NCBI GenBank assembly: GCA_030620115.1
Contig: JAUXFG010000008.1
Span: forward strand, 1-43,945
DNA from: Candidatus Fermentibacterota bacterium
Lineage (GTDB): Bacteria; JAFGKV01
Direction of reading: 5' to 3'
Length of the DNA: 43,945 nucleotides
Shown: piece by piece, positions 16,104 through 24,687 of the stretch
Layout of the letters: each line of letters opens with the position of its first letter
How positions within the stretch are numbered: position 1 is the stretch's first letter
Program-made: the position numbers and the translations under genes
The notes under the pieces: generated by a model
The model's database searches: none
What the model was told of the DNA's origin: nothing
What the model saw: only the letters and a program-made list of their open reading frames with translations

Positions 16104-17256
16104 ATTGGGGCCCCGGGGTCATCGCGAGCGATAGCGCGGCGATCTCAATGGGCGGATGATCTTGCTTCGTCGCGGACTCTATCCTGCCTCCGGCCTGTAG
16201 GGCCTACGCCCCGGAGGGAGCTTGTCGAAGGGCTCCTCGCAATAACAAATGGCGGGGCTACGGTTCCGGAATCTCTCTACGGGATTCTATATTCCTAATC
16301 CTGAACCGTAGCGATAGGCCGAGACCGTAAAACGAGAGAATGAAACATTCCCGGAAATCCCTGAACAGATGAGTGAGCCTATTCATGCTCTGTTGATGTG
16401 CGATACCTTCGCGATCTGAGGCACTCTGGCATGCTTTTGCTATCGTTCGCCGTCGAGTGCGCGGAGAAACAGATCTTCAGGCTTCAGCGATAGGTCAATA
16501 GTCAGGAAACGGAGAAGTGTGTCCAAGAACAGGAGACTTGACGACAATACGGAATGCTGACCCTGTTCTTGCCACAAGTCCGTGCGATATTGGAGAAATC
16601 TCCTCACCGAGCCGTAGGCTCTATGGGCCGGAGGTCTCAATCCCCATTTGCAGGAACTGACAGTAGACGCCCTTATCCACATGGTTCGGATGAAACGAAA
16701 CCCAACGCTTTGATGTTCTGGAAATGAGCTGCCATTGTGCCCCTAAGGGGCATGACATACTAGCCTAGGGGAAGTCCGATAGGGCGTAACCCTGGGAAAC
16801 GGGAATAAAAGACCCTCAGCCCTGTTAGTGCGAGACATCGTATGGACAGGAGGACGGGCAATGGGCTGTCACACCCTTTCAGGGCTTGGATCTATTGGGT
16901 ATCTGTGATCCAGGCCGGCGGCCGCTTGCTTCGACTTCGCTCAGCACAGGTCGCGTCCTTGCCCTGGGCTGGTATGTGAAGCCCCTTCGGGGCACAATGG
17001 CGAGAATGACTATGACCGCCAATGTCTTCTTCCTTCATTCGGAATCGACATCGCTATCGGGATCGGCATCGAATTGAGGCGTGATCACATAATCCTCAGT
17101 CGCGAGCAACGATGTGACCGGTTTCGATCCCGATTCCGATTCCGATCCCGATGATGTTGTGGATCAGACAATTGCCCCCGGTGTGATGTGTGTCCTGCTG
17201 TCAGCTCCATGGAAGGAAGAGAAGCGTGGATGCTCGGATTTATTGAGAAGTCACAT
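16104..17256. repeat. Non-coding repeat module, copy I
   Basis: About 1.1 kb with no credible gene. The stretch 16576-16890 is collinear with 41770-42087: first a decayed version of the MITE interior (AAGTCCGTGCGATAT..., 16576-16655), then a block from TGATGTTCTGGAAATGAG (16711) to CCCTTTCAGGGCT (16873-16885). A second, inverted copy of the CCCC...GGGGCACAATGGC part is at 16965-17009. Then come GATCGG/CCGATC hexamer tracts (17034-17070 and 17127-17148), and the block ending near 17250 aligns with 42295-42400. Open frames here are repeat translations. At 16104-16250 lie further common environmental repeats such as CTTGTCGAAGGGCTC. Confidence 0.8.
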
Positions 17257-17290
17257 ATACTCTAGTAAATCTATGGATTTACTAGAGTAT
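17257..17290. repeat. Perfect palindrome, CTCTAGTAAATC family, copy 1
   Basis: Perfect 15-base arms: ATACTCTAGTAAATC (17257-17271), a TATG loop, and GATTTACTAGAGTAT (17276-17290). It lies 150 bases before the beta-propeller gene. Related copies are at 20678 (target of the IS) and 32747. Confidence 0.9.
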
Positions 17291-17442
17291 TATTTCAATG
17301 GCTCTAACCTGCTTCTTCGCCGCTTTCGCCATCTATCAAGGCTTGACTGAGCTTCACCGATCCCGTATAATCCCGTTACAATGAGCTCTCCAGCATGTCT
17401 CGAACAGACCCAAACCGCTGAACCATCAACTAGGAGGACAGG

Positions 17443-18852
17443 ATGAGAACTCGATATGCACTCATGGCAATACTTCTTCCGTTCACCATCTGCATGCCGG
17501 CGGAGGCGTTTGAACGGATAGACGACATGACCATTCTGCGAAACGGTGAGTTCGTCGAATATCCTCTGGCCGAACAGGAAACCTTCACCAAACCCCTTTT
17601 CACCCGGGAGGACCGGGGAATGAATGACGGTTATGTGTTCTGCAGCGCTTCGGATGATGCCTATCCCTTCGACCTTACCACCCACAGTCCGGGAACGTCA
17701 ATTGCGGGTTACAATTATCCTTATGATGCCATGATGAACCCCCAGGGCACGGAGATCTGGGTTGCTGATGCCAGCGTGGAAGCGGTGATTGTTCTGGATC
17801 GCATCTCGAACACGGTGACACACACCATTCCCATAGGCGGTTATACGACTGGTATCGCATTTTCCGGTGATGGTTCATTCGCGCTGGCGGCGGACAGGGA
17901 TTCCGACTTGATCTCACTGATCAACACATCAACCTATGCGGTGGAAAGCTCCATTACGGATGTTACCGGTGAATTTCATGGACCCGGATTCATTACCTAT
18001 TGTCCCGGCAACGATCGTTTCTATGCCGTGCAATGGTACGATGACAGGCTTTTTGAGATCTCTTCGGATGGCACTCAGGTTCTGCAGGAAACTGTCCTGG
18101 GCTCAGACTTGTGGCAGTTGGTGTGTTCCCATGACGGAACAACCCTCTATATTCTGGATCGCGGGAATGATGTGGTCAGGTTCTTCGATGTTCAGACGTT
18201 CTCCGAAATCACCTCCGTATCCATTGGGGATGATCCGTGGGGAGTCGATATTACGCCGGATGATTCCCAGCTTGTGATCGGTTGCGAGGACAGTCACGAA
18301 CTCTATATCTGCGACACGGCTACGCTGGGATGCATTCCCATATCGCTTGCCACTCATAATGATCCCCGGGATGTGGATATATCCGAGGATGGCGCCTATG
18401 CCTACATTCCCGCAGGCTCTGATCTTGACCATGTTCTGATTCTGGATATCGCCGGGATGTCTGTGACGGACAGCATCGCGCCGCCAGGGGCCGGAACGAC
18501 CAATGCCGTCAGCGTCGCACCCCAGATGGGCCCTGCTCCGTCGGTGATCGTGCTCATGGGCGAATTGCTGGGAGGAAACCTCCAGCTCACGTGGTCGACC
18601 GTCAACCTGGCTTCCGCGTATTGGATCTATGGCGCATCCAACCAAAGCTGGTTCACCCCGGGCCTCGGGCCCGGCCACGAATTCAGGCTCGACAGAGTTC
18701 CTCCGGAAACAAGCGCCTGGTCCAGCCCGAACGGAATCGGCGATGAAAACGCGAACTGGACATATCTGGTTATCGCGGTCGACGAATCCGAACAAGAGCT
18801 CGCCCGATCCAATCGAGTCGGCGAACATGATTTCCAAGGGGATATCCCATAG
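17443..18852 (+). CDS. Secreted YVTN/NHL-type beta-propeller protein
   Basis: 469 residues with a signal peptide (MRTRYALMAILLPFTICMPAEA, cleavage near residue 22). The central part (about 85-360) consists of repeated blades with the YVTN-like pattern: GTEIWVADASVEAVIVLDRISNTVTHTIPIG, GDGSFALAADRDSDLISLINTSTYAVES, GTTLYILDRGNDVVRFFDVQTFSEI, DSQLVIGCEDSHELYICDT, and GAYAYIPAGSDLDHVLILDIAG. About six blades are visible. A fibronectin-like C-terminal part (LTWSTVNLASAYWIYGAS) follows. Unlike its neighbours it has no FlgD/T9SS-type end. The start is ATG at 17443 with a strong AGGAGG 7 bases upstream. It is a single-gene unit, bounded by the palindrome at 17257 and a repeat at 18998. Its role is unknown; it is probably periplasmic or extracellular. 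Confidence 0.85.
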   Translation: MRTRYALMAILLPFTICMPAEAFERIDDMTILRNGEFVEYPLAEQETFTKPLFTREDRGMNDGYVFCSASDDAYPFDLTTHSPGTSIAGYNYPYDAMMNPQGTEIWVADASVEAVIVLDRISNTVTHTIPIGGYTTGIAFSGDGSFALAADRDSDLISLINTSTYAVESSITDVTGEFHGPGFITYCPGNDRFYAVQWYDDRLFEISSDGTQVLQETVLGSDLWQLVCSHDGTTLYILDRGNDVVRFFDVQTFSEITSVSIGDDPWGVDITPDDSQLVIGCEDSHELYICDTATLGCIPISLATHNDPRDVDISEDGAYAYIPAGSDLDHVLILDIAGMSVTDSIAPPGAGTTNAVSVAPQMGPAPSVIVLMGELLGGNLQLTWSTVNLASAYWIYGASNQSWFTPGLGPGHEFRLDRVPPETSAWSSPNGIGDENANWTYLVIAVDESEQELARSNRVGEHDFQGDIP

Positions 18853-18997
18853 CAGCGTTTTGATTTCCGGATGCAGTGGATGCAGGGTCTGGCCTTGACC
18901 TGTGGTCTCTGTCTTGAGCTCGCCCAAGGGCTCAACAACCCAACGGCTTCCCCGCATTTCGCTTTTCTTCCCTTTCCAGCATCCCTTTCTCCACCCA

Positions 18998-19099
18998 GAT
19001 TCTTCGGGCGTTCCGCTTCCTCAGAATGACACACAGTACCACATTCGTCTGCACGCGACCCCTGTCATTCTGAGCGATTGCAACGAGCGAAGAATCTCT
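18998..19099. repeat. Inverted repeat, GATTCTTC...CAGAATGACA family, copy 1
   Basis: Left arm from AGATTCTTCGGGCG to TCAGAATGACA and right arm TGTCATTCTGAGCGATTG to GAAGAATCTC, separated by about 33 bases. The ends of the arms are well conserved and the middles diverge. It lies downstream of the beta-propeller stop. Two other full copies are at 30813 and 32825. Confidence 0.88.
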
Positions 19100-19137
19100 C
19101 TTCATTCCTGCTTTTGGCTTTTCTTTCAAATCTCTAG

Positions 19138-20677
19138 CCCTACAACGACAGTTAGTCACTGCTACTCTCTTCCATTTAACTTTTTCTTGCGATGAGAGAG
19201 ATAGGCTTGATGATTTCGGCGCTGTATCCATCGAACCAATTCCAGAACATCCTTAACATCGAACCTCCTCATTGGAAGCACCACATCCAAAAGGATTCTA
19301 AGCTGTGAGACGGTAATAGCTGGCGCTTTTTTTTTCCAACCTGATTTTCAGGTGCCAGAGGAAATAGTGAGCCAGTATGCACGTTAGCATATGGTGATTC
19401 CAACCAGCATACTTCCTCATTTCGTAGTGATCCATACCAAGGTCATCTTTGCACTCCTCAAAACACTGCTCAATTGCCCATCTCATACCAGAAAGCCAAA
19501 CAAAAGTGGGAAGTCTTACGCTCCTTGAGGCATTACTTGTGTAGAATGAATAGGTTGGATTCTCACCAATAGTCCGTCTTATGAGAAGCCAGACCTCCTT
19601 GCCAGGCAGGCCATCCTTGGATAGTATCACTCGTCTCCTGGTAAACTCATACGTTATGGGACCCTTGGTTCCTTCAGATACGGTTCGCCTATACCAGAAA
19701 AAGTCATGGAGGCCCTCGGCCACATCAGCCACTGTGAGGGGTTTTCTTGACTCGTCCTCGAGAACATCCCTTTCCCGAATCTCGCCTTTGTATCTGTACT
19801 TCTTTCTTCTGGTGATAGGCATCTTGAGCCATACCCTTAAGTCTTTTCCCACAGACACAAGATAGATTTTGCCGGAAAGTCCTTCCGTGACCTTTATGAA
19901 GTCGGGACTCTGGCCGTAAATACTATCAGCCACCACGTACTTGAAGGGAAGTTCAGTACACTGAGCCAGTTCTTTGAGCATCTCTGCGGCCAGTTGAGGC
20001 TTGGTCTTGAACTCCATATCCTCCGGCACCTTGCACTTCTTTCTTCTTTCCTCGTGTTCCTCATCGAACCACTGTTCCGGTACAAACAGCCTCGAATCCA
20101 CCAAGGCATAGCCATGAGGTGAAGCATAGGCACTGAACACCCCCACCTGACAGTTATCAACCTTGCCGAGTGAACCACAGTATTGCTTGGCCACCCCCAC
20201 AGAGTCAGAGCCCTTCTTTGGAAAGGATGTTTCATCAAAAATCATAACCCCATTCGGGTCCGCCAAATCCTCCCCAGCAAGACTACGATACTTGTAGTAC
20301 ATTTTTTTCTCATCCCAAATCGCATCACTTACAGCCCGCTGTACGGCTCGTACAGAGCCGCCCTCCACTGATAGTGCAATCGGCTCCATGGATTTCTTTT
20401 CCAGGTCCGATAACTGGCCAACCATGTACCTGAGAAAATTTTCCTTGGTCTCGGAACGCTGAAAACAGTCTCCGAACTCTCCATGAAATGCCCTCAACTC
20501 ATCCATGAACGAGTCCACGTCACTGACATCAATTTCAAACTTGGGAACTGCAAAAATGTTTCCTTGCTTACGACAATCAGGCAACATGCTCTTCCCCTCC
20601 TTCCTGGGTTTTGGAAGAGATATTACCATACCAAATGCCGTCATGCAAGAGAAAGATCTCTAACCGTCGTTGTGGGG
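19138..20677 (-). mobile_element. IS701-family insertion sequence, complete, with CTAG target duplication
   Basis: 1540-base element. Terminal inverted repeats are CCCTACAACGACAGTTAG (19138-19155) and CTAACCGTCGTTGTGGGG (20660-20677), matching at 16 of 18 positions when one is reversed. Both ends are flanked by CTAG (19134-19137 and 20678-20681), a 4-base target duplication as known for the IS701 family (YTAR). It holds a single full-length transposase gene on the minus strand. Joining the flanks through one CTAG restores the small palindrome seen intact at 32747, so the insertion site is a repeat. Confidence 0.93.
19298..20587 (-). CDS. IS701-family DDE transposase
   Basis: 429-residue transposase, full length for the family. 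The RNase-H-like catalytic residues are visible: Asp118 in GVMIFDETSFPKKG, Asp221 in YVVADSIYGQSPDF and Glu373 in MRWAIEQCFEECKDDLG. Other family blocks are VAKQYCGSLGKVDNCQVGVF and YASPHGYALVDSRLFVPEQWF. The start is ATG at 20587, 6 bases after GGAGGGG; the frame is open 57 bases further, to the region before the SD. No frameshift or stop is seen, so the enzyme may be active. About 160 bases lie between its stop and the left terminal repeat. Confidence 0.95.
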   Translation of the reverse strand: MLPDCRKQGNIFAVPKFEIDVSDVDSFMDELRAFHGEFGDCFQRSETKENFLRYMVGQLSDLEKKSMEPIALSVEGGSVRAVQRAVSDAIWDEKKMYYKYRSLAGEDLADPNGVMIFDETSFPKKGSDSVGVAKQYCGSLGKVDNCQVGVFSAYASPHGYALVDSRLFVPEQWFDEEHEERRKKCKVPEDMEFKTKPQLAAEMLKELAQCTELPFKYVVADSIYGQSPDFIKVTEGLSGKIYLVSVGKDLRVWLKMPITRRKKYRYKGEIRERDVLEDESRKPLTVADVAEGLHDFFWYRRTVSEGTKGPITYEFTRRRVILSKDGLPGKEVWLLIRRTIGENPTYSFYTSNASRSVRLPTFVWLSGMRWAIEQCFEECKDDLGMDHYEMRKYAGWNHHMLTCILAHYFLWHLKIRLEKKSASYYRLTA

Positions 20678-20701
20678 CTAGTAAATCCATAGATTTAGTG
20701 G
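20678..20701. repeat. CTCTAGTAAATC palindrome, copy 2, split by the IS
   Basis: CTAGTAAATC (20678-20687), CATA, then GATTTAGTGG (20692-20701), with two mismatches between arms. Its missing left part (AAATCTCTAG, 19128-19137) lies on the other side of the IS. The rejoined sequence matches the surroundings of copy 3 at 32741-32762. Confidence 0.85.
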
Positions 20702-20854
20702 AGATTTATTAGATTGATGATCTTGAGAAACAAATGACACTCGCGCCACCGTTCAGAGCTCTTCGTTCCGACACCAATGCCGAGGAGAGATCGCCAGATC
20801 AATCGCTGAGATCGCTGCTGGGGGAGGCGCATCGGATTGAGGCCCATCCGCCGA

Positions 20855-21080
20855 CTGACGGACCCTGCCCTCCACAGCACAAGACGGATGCATTCCCCAC
20901 TGGAGGGCCATGCTCCGTCATGGCCGTCGTTGGTGCGCAAACTTGCGGACGCGACGGAGCGCGTCCCTCCACTGGACAAGACGGATGCATTGCACGATGG
21001 AGGACCATGCTCCGTCATGGCCGCCGTTGGTGCGCAAACTGCCGGACGCGATCCGCCAGCAGTCGGACATCTCTCCATAA
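20855..21080. repeat. Tandem repeat of about 97 bases, CATGCTCCGTCATGG family
   Basis: Two adjacent units, with CATGCTCCGTCATGGCCG at 20909 and again at 21006 (period 97). Each carries TGGTGCGCAAACT, GCGTCCCTCCACTGGACAAG-type and GACGGATGCATT segments. The block matches 35280-35466 in reverse orientation. It is non-coding: the frames across it are repeat translations. Confidence 0.85.
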
Positions 21081-21537
21081 CATCTCAATGGATCAAGGAA
21101 TCCGACCTCCTCCCCCTCTGCAAAGTACACTCTTGGACATGCATGACACCGGGCCTACTTCTTGTCTACCGCATTTTCGGGATTCCGATCCCGATGAGGT
21201 TGTGAGAATATGCTGAGACAGTGCCGCGAAGGGGCGAGACCAATACGTGACATACCGAAGCAGCTCACTCCGCGTATTCCCGCCGAGAGCTACAACCTAT
21301 CATGGAAGGGCGTGAACAGCTTGGGGCGAAACGTCTGGTCGCTTCTGTCGAAATACGAAGTTGGGCAGAGGGAGTCTGTTGGCTGGAACTGCGGCGACTT
21401 GATGGGGTAGAATATCTAGTTTCTTTTTCCAGATTCTAAAGACGGAGGTAGGTCCATCATCGTCAGATACTCCGTCTCGCGGTCATGATCATTGTCACAC
21501 GGCAGAGGTTTATCACGACGCCGAGGGTGGAATCATA
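21081..21537. other. Spacer upstream of the Bat operon
   Basis: No supported gene. GGGATTCCGATCCCGATGA at 21179-21197 is a fragment of the CCGATC hexamer repeat. A short open frame at 21210-21410 has no recognisable product. The promoter of the Bat operon should lie in the last 150 bases (TAGAAT at 21410 is a possible -10), but no confident -35 pairs with it. Confidence 0.45.
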
Positions 21538-22530
21538 ATGGATACTGACATTCAGAAGATAAGCGAAATCGTTGCGGATCAGATGGAGCTATTGAACAGG
21601 ATCCGATCGAATATCTCCGAAGTCATCGTTGGGCAAAGCAAATTGGTGGATGGGCTGCTCATCGGGCTTCTGACCAGGGGGCATCTGCTGCTGGAGGGGG
21701 TGCCGGGCCTCGCCAAGACGCTTACCGTGAGCACGCTTTCCAGTAGCCTGGATGTGAAGTTCCAACGTATCCAGTTCACCCCGGATATGCTGCCTGCAGA
21801 TATTGTGGGAACGAGCATTTTCGATCCCAAGGAGGGTACGTTCTACCCGAAGAAGGGGCCGATTTTCGCGAATCTGATCCTTGCTGACGAAATCAACCGT
21901 GCACCGGCCAAGGTCCAGAGCGCTCTCCTGCAAGCAATGCAGGAACGGGCGGTGACTATTCAAGACCAAACCTTTCTGCTGGATGAGCCATTTCTTGTCC
22001 TGGCCACGCAGAACCCCATTGAGCAGGAGGGGACGTATCCGCTCCCTGAGGCCCAGGTCGATCGGTTCATGCTCAAGCTCAACGTCGGCTATCCGGAGAA
22101 GGATGAGGAGCGAGAGATCCTGAAGCGCATGGCCGTGGTGCAACCGGATGTCTCCGTCTCTGCCGTTGCCACCAGAGACGATATCCTTCAAGCGCGAGGC
22201 GTGGTGGATCGTGTCTATGTGGATGAGAAGGTCACGGGTTACGTGGTCGACCTGATCAAGGCGACCCGCAACCCGGAGGCATATGGGCTCAGAGACACCG
22301 ATGATCTGATCAAGTATGGGGCCTCCCCACGGGCCGGTATCCATCTGCTCCTTGCGGCAAAGGCCCATGCAATCTTGGCAGGCAGAGGCTATGTGACTCC
22401 CGCAGATGTCAAGGCAATGGCGATGGACGCGCTTCGACACCGAGTCATCCCTACCTACGAAGCGGAAGCAGAAGAGCTGACGTCAGAGGATCTTGTACAA
22501 CGAATCCTAGATCACGTGCCGGTGCCGTAG
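21538..22530 (+). CDS. moxR: MoxR-family AAA+ ATPase
   Basis: 330-residue ATPase, first gene of a Bat-type operon. Walker A GVPGLAKT is at 54-61 and Walker B LILADEINRAP has Asp117 and Glu118. The sensor segment LATQNPIEQEGTYPLPEAQVDRF and the C-terminal lid helices are complete. MoxR ATPases act as chaperones that work with VWA-domain partners, which are encoded just downstream (24677 and 25935). The start is ATG at 21538, with GGGTGGA about 9 bases upstream as a modest SD. The DUF58 gene begins 20 bases after the stop. Confidence 0.95.
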   Translation: MDTDIQKISEIVADQMELLNRIRSNISEVIVGQSKLVDGLLIGLLTRGHLLLEGVPGLAKTLTVSTLSSSLDVKFQRIQFTPDMLPADIVGTSIFDPKEGTFYPKKGPIFANLILADEINRAPAKVQSALLQAMQERAVTIQDQTFLLDEPFLVLATQNPIEQEGTYPLPEAQVDRFMLKLNVGYPEKDEEREILKRMAVVQPDVSVSAVATRDDILQARGVVDRVYVDEKVTGYVVDLIKATRNPEAYGLRDTDDLIKYGASPRAGIHLLLAAKAHAILAGRGYVTPADVKAMAMDALRHRVIPTYEAEAEELTSEDLVQRILDHVPVP

Positions 22531-22550
22531 GCTGGATTGACTGGTATCTC

Positions 22551-23426
22551 ATGCTCTCCCGTGAACTCCTGAAGAAAGTCCGGCAGATACAGATACGGGC
22601 TCGGAAGCCGGTGGCTGAGCTGCTGGCTGGAGAATTTCGCTCGGTGTTTCGCGGCACGGGCATCGAGTTCGATGAACTGCGGGAGTATACCCCTGGGGAC
22701 GACATTCGGGCTATTGACTGGAACGTCACTGCGCGGATGGGCAGGCCGTTCGTGAAGAAGTATATGGAAGAGCGCGAGCTTACCATCATGCTGGTAGTTG
22801 ACCTTTCAGGCTCCATGAGCTTCGGTACCACGGCAAATCTCAAGCGAGAGCGGGCCGCGGAACTCTCCGCCCTTCTGGCTTTTAGCGCGGCTCGGAACCG
22901 CGACAAGGTTGGCCTCATCTCGTTTACCGATCGGATCGAGCAGTTCATTCCGCCGAAGAAGGGTACCCGTCATATGCTCCGGCTCATACGGGATATGCTC
23001 TACTTCGAACCTCTGGGGAGAGGGACGAACATCGCCGATGCGTTGAGATATCTCAACCTCGTGGTGCACAGGAAAGCAGTGGTTTTCCTCATTTCCGACT
23101 TCTATGGCAGGGAGTATCTTCACGACATGCGGCTCTCCGCAAAGAGGCACGACCTCGTCAATATCGTTATGCGGGATGAACGCGAGACCAACCTTCCATC
23201 ATTGGGTCTTGCGACGTTCAATGACCCTGAGACCGGGGAGCTTCTCGTGGTGGATACCTCCAGCAAGTCGTTGCAAAGGCAGCTTCGCGCGGCGATCCGT
23301 GATGAAGAGGAATGGCTCGCCCGAGAAACGGCTTTATGCGGGGCTGATCTTTTGTACATCGGCAGCCGTGACGACTATGTCACAAAACTCCATGGTTTTT
23401 TCCAGAGGAGGGAGCGGGCCTCGTGA
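22551..23426 (+). CDS. DUF58 domain-containing protein (VWA-like)
   Basis: 291 residues. The DUF58 signature is very clear: FRGTGIEFDELREYTPGDDIRAIDWNVTARMGRPFVKKYMEERELT, followed by a VWA-like fold with LVVDLSGSM (MIDAS Asp-x-Ser-x-Ser) and VFLISDFYGREY. This protein regularly follows moxR in Bat operons and is thought to be part of the same assembly at the inner membrane. No membrane span is visible. The start is ATG at 22551 (MLSRELLKKVRQIQIRARK, the usual N-terminus); the SD is weak, which fits coupling to the preceding gene. Confidence 0.93.
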   Translation: MLSRELLKKVRQIQIRARKPVAELLAGEFRSVFRGTGIEFDELREYTPGDDIRAIDWNVTARMGRPFVKKYMEERELTIMLVVDLSGSMSFGTTANLKRERAAELSALLAFSAARNRDKVGLISFTDRIEQFIPPKKGTRHMLRLIRDMLYFEPLGRGTNIADALRYLNLVVHRKAVVFLISDFYGREYLHDMRLSAKRHDLVNIVMRDERETNLPSLGLATFNDPETGELLVVDTSSKSLQRQLRAAIRDEEEWLARETALCGADLLYIGSRDDYVTKLHGFFQRRERAS

Positions 23427-23497
23427 GGGATGGTTCCGTGGCCCTCAGTCGGTGGGATCGTTCAGGTGGGAAGCGTCTCATAGGATGGATCCGTCGG

Positions 23498-23700
23498 CCC
23501 CGTGACTACGCTCAGGACAGGCCGGCGAAAACGTTCAACATCGAACATTCAACATCGAACGTCGAACCATGGGAAAGAGGAACGCACATTCAAATCCTGA
23601 TCTTTTCCACTTCAGCGTTGGATGTTGGATGTTCGATGTTGGACGTTGAATTCTTGCCTCTCCCGGGACGTCTTTCGACACTGGATGGAGAGGATCGGAG
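23498..23700 (+). repeat. Dispersed palindromic repeat, CATCGAAC family, copy B, inside the Bat operon
   Basis: About 200 bases inserted in the operon between the DUF58 gene and the lipoprotein gene. Arms 23535-23567 and 23619-23652 are built of AACATCGAAC / GTTCGATGTT variants. It aligns in reverse with copy A (2927-3133) from the CCTGTCCTGAGCGTAGTC end through to the GGAGAGGATCGGAGTTG end. As in copy A, that last end forms the SD region of the next gene. It is non-coding. Confidence 0.9.
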
Positions 23701-23703
23701 TTG

Positions 23704-24687
23704 ATGGTTCGGATCAAGAATCTCTTTGTTCTCATGGGTCTTTTGGTGGCTTGTGGGGGGGTGGGTGACTCACCCGAGACGATCCGGTGGTCACATTCCT
23801 ATGTTTTCGGGGGGCGTCCCGTGGAGCTGGTGGTGCGCGTTGACCAGGACAGCATCGATGTGGCTCAGAACCTTCATGTACAACTCAAACTCTCCTCGAG
23901 CAGTCAAGTCCGGGCCATGCTTCCCGAAGCCCGCGAGATAGCACTCAAACGATTGGTGCTCAGGCGAGCGGAGACCGCGCCGCCGGAACCCGGCGATGAT
24001 GGTGGGCATGTGGAACAGCTCACCCTGATTCTGGAGCCGACCCTGCCGGGCGAGGCACGTGTGGGGCCTATCCGAGTCCACTATGAGCAGGAAGAAGGAG
24101 GAACGTGGATCGAGCATACGCTTGAGGCAGAGCCGATATCTATTGCAATTCGGTCATTGGGCGTGCCCGAGGAAGGGCCTATCGAGTTCAAGCCCCCCAG
24201 AGGGGTTCGCTCGCCTCGGGTGAACCTGGTTCCTTACTATGTGTTGGGAGTCGCCGGCGTCTTGCTTCTTTTTGGCGCTCTGTATTGGTTTTTCTTGCGC
24301 CGAGGAAGGATAACGGCGCCTCCCGTGCCGCCCTACAGGCTTGCACTGAAGGAACTCAGAGCCTTGGAGAGTCGCGGTCTTCTACAGAGAGGTGAACTGA
24401 ATCGCTACTACATGGAACTATCATACATACTCCGTCACTACGTGGAACAAGCCTTCAACATTCCGGCTTTGGAGCTTACGACCTTGGAGTTTGCCCAAGC
24501 ACTCCGATCATATGACGTGGTTGATGGTGACCAAGAAGCACGGGCTCGTGAGCTTCTGGAGGAGGCCGACCTCGTGAAGTTTGCCAAGTTCGATCCCGGT
24601 GGCGAGAGGGCCAGGGATCTGTTGCATTTGGCCAAGGGATTTGTCCGCTCCACGGCGCCGCGCGAAGAGAAAACGCATGGAGTTTGA
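23704..24687 (+). CDS. Bat-operon lipoprotein with one membrane span and C-terminal helical domain
   Basis: 327 residues. The N-terminus is a lipoprotein signal with lipobox LVAC (Cys17). A beta-rich domain (about 25-170) resembles the oxygen-tolerance/BatD-type Ig module. A membrane span follows near 178-200 (YYVLGVAGVLLLFGALYWFFL). The C-terminal domain has the pattern ALKELRALESRGLLQRGELNRYYMELSYILRHYVEQAFNIPALELTTLEF, as found in small BatD-related or DUF4381-like proteins of Bat operons. The start is ATG 23704; the TTG just before it at 23701 corresponds to the lnt start in copy A of the repeat and is equally possible. The last 11 bases overlap the next gene. Confidence 0.8.
   Translation: MVRIKNLFVLMGLLVACGGVGDSPETIRWSHSYVFGGRPVELVVRVDQDSIDVAQNLHVQLKLSSSSQVRAMLPEAREIALKRLVLRRAETAPPEPGDDGGHVEQLTLILEPTLPGEARVGPIRVHYEQEEGGTWIEHTLEAEPISIAIRSLGVPEEGPIEFKPPRGVRSPRVNLVPYYVLGVAGVLLLFGALYWFFLRRGRITAPPVPPYRLALKELRALESRGLLQRGELNRYYMELSYILRHYVEQAFNIPALELTTLEFAQALRSYDVVDGDQEARARELLEEADLVKFAKFDPGGERARDLLHLAKGFVRSTAPREEKTHGV

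Noticed and set aside
16440-16682. Minus-strand open frame of 80 codons
   Set aside because: It runs into the shared repeat module, has no SD and no recognisable domain.
16886-17077. Short frame encoding an LGWYV-PLRGTM string, also seen in reverse at 41897-42094
   Set aside because: Both come from the same inverted repeat block; they sit in opposite orientations with different ends, so no conserved gene is supported.
20678-21080. CRISPR array
   Set aside because: Only two 97-base units with diverged sequence and no uniform 28-37 base repeats separated by unique spacers; no cas genes anywhere in the window.
21210-21410. 66-codon open frame upstream of the Bat operon
   Set aside because: TTG start without SD, no family, and surrounded by repeat fragments.
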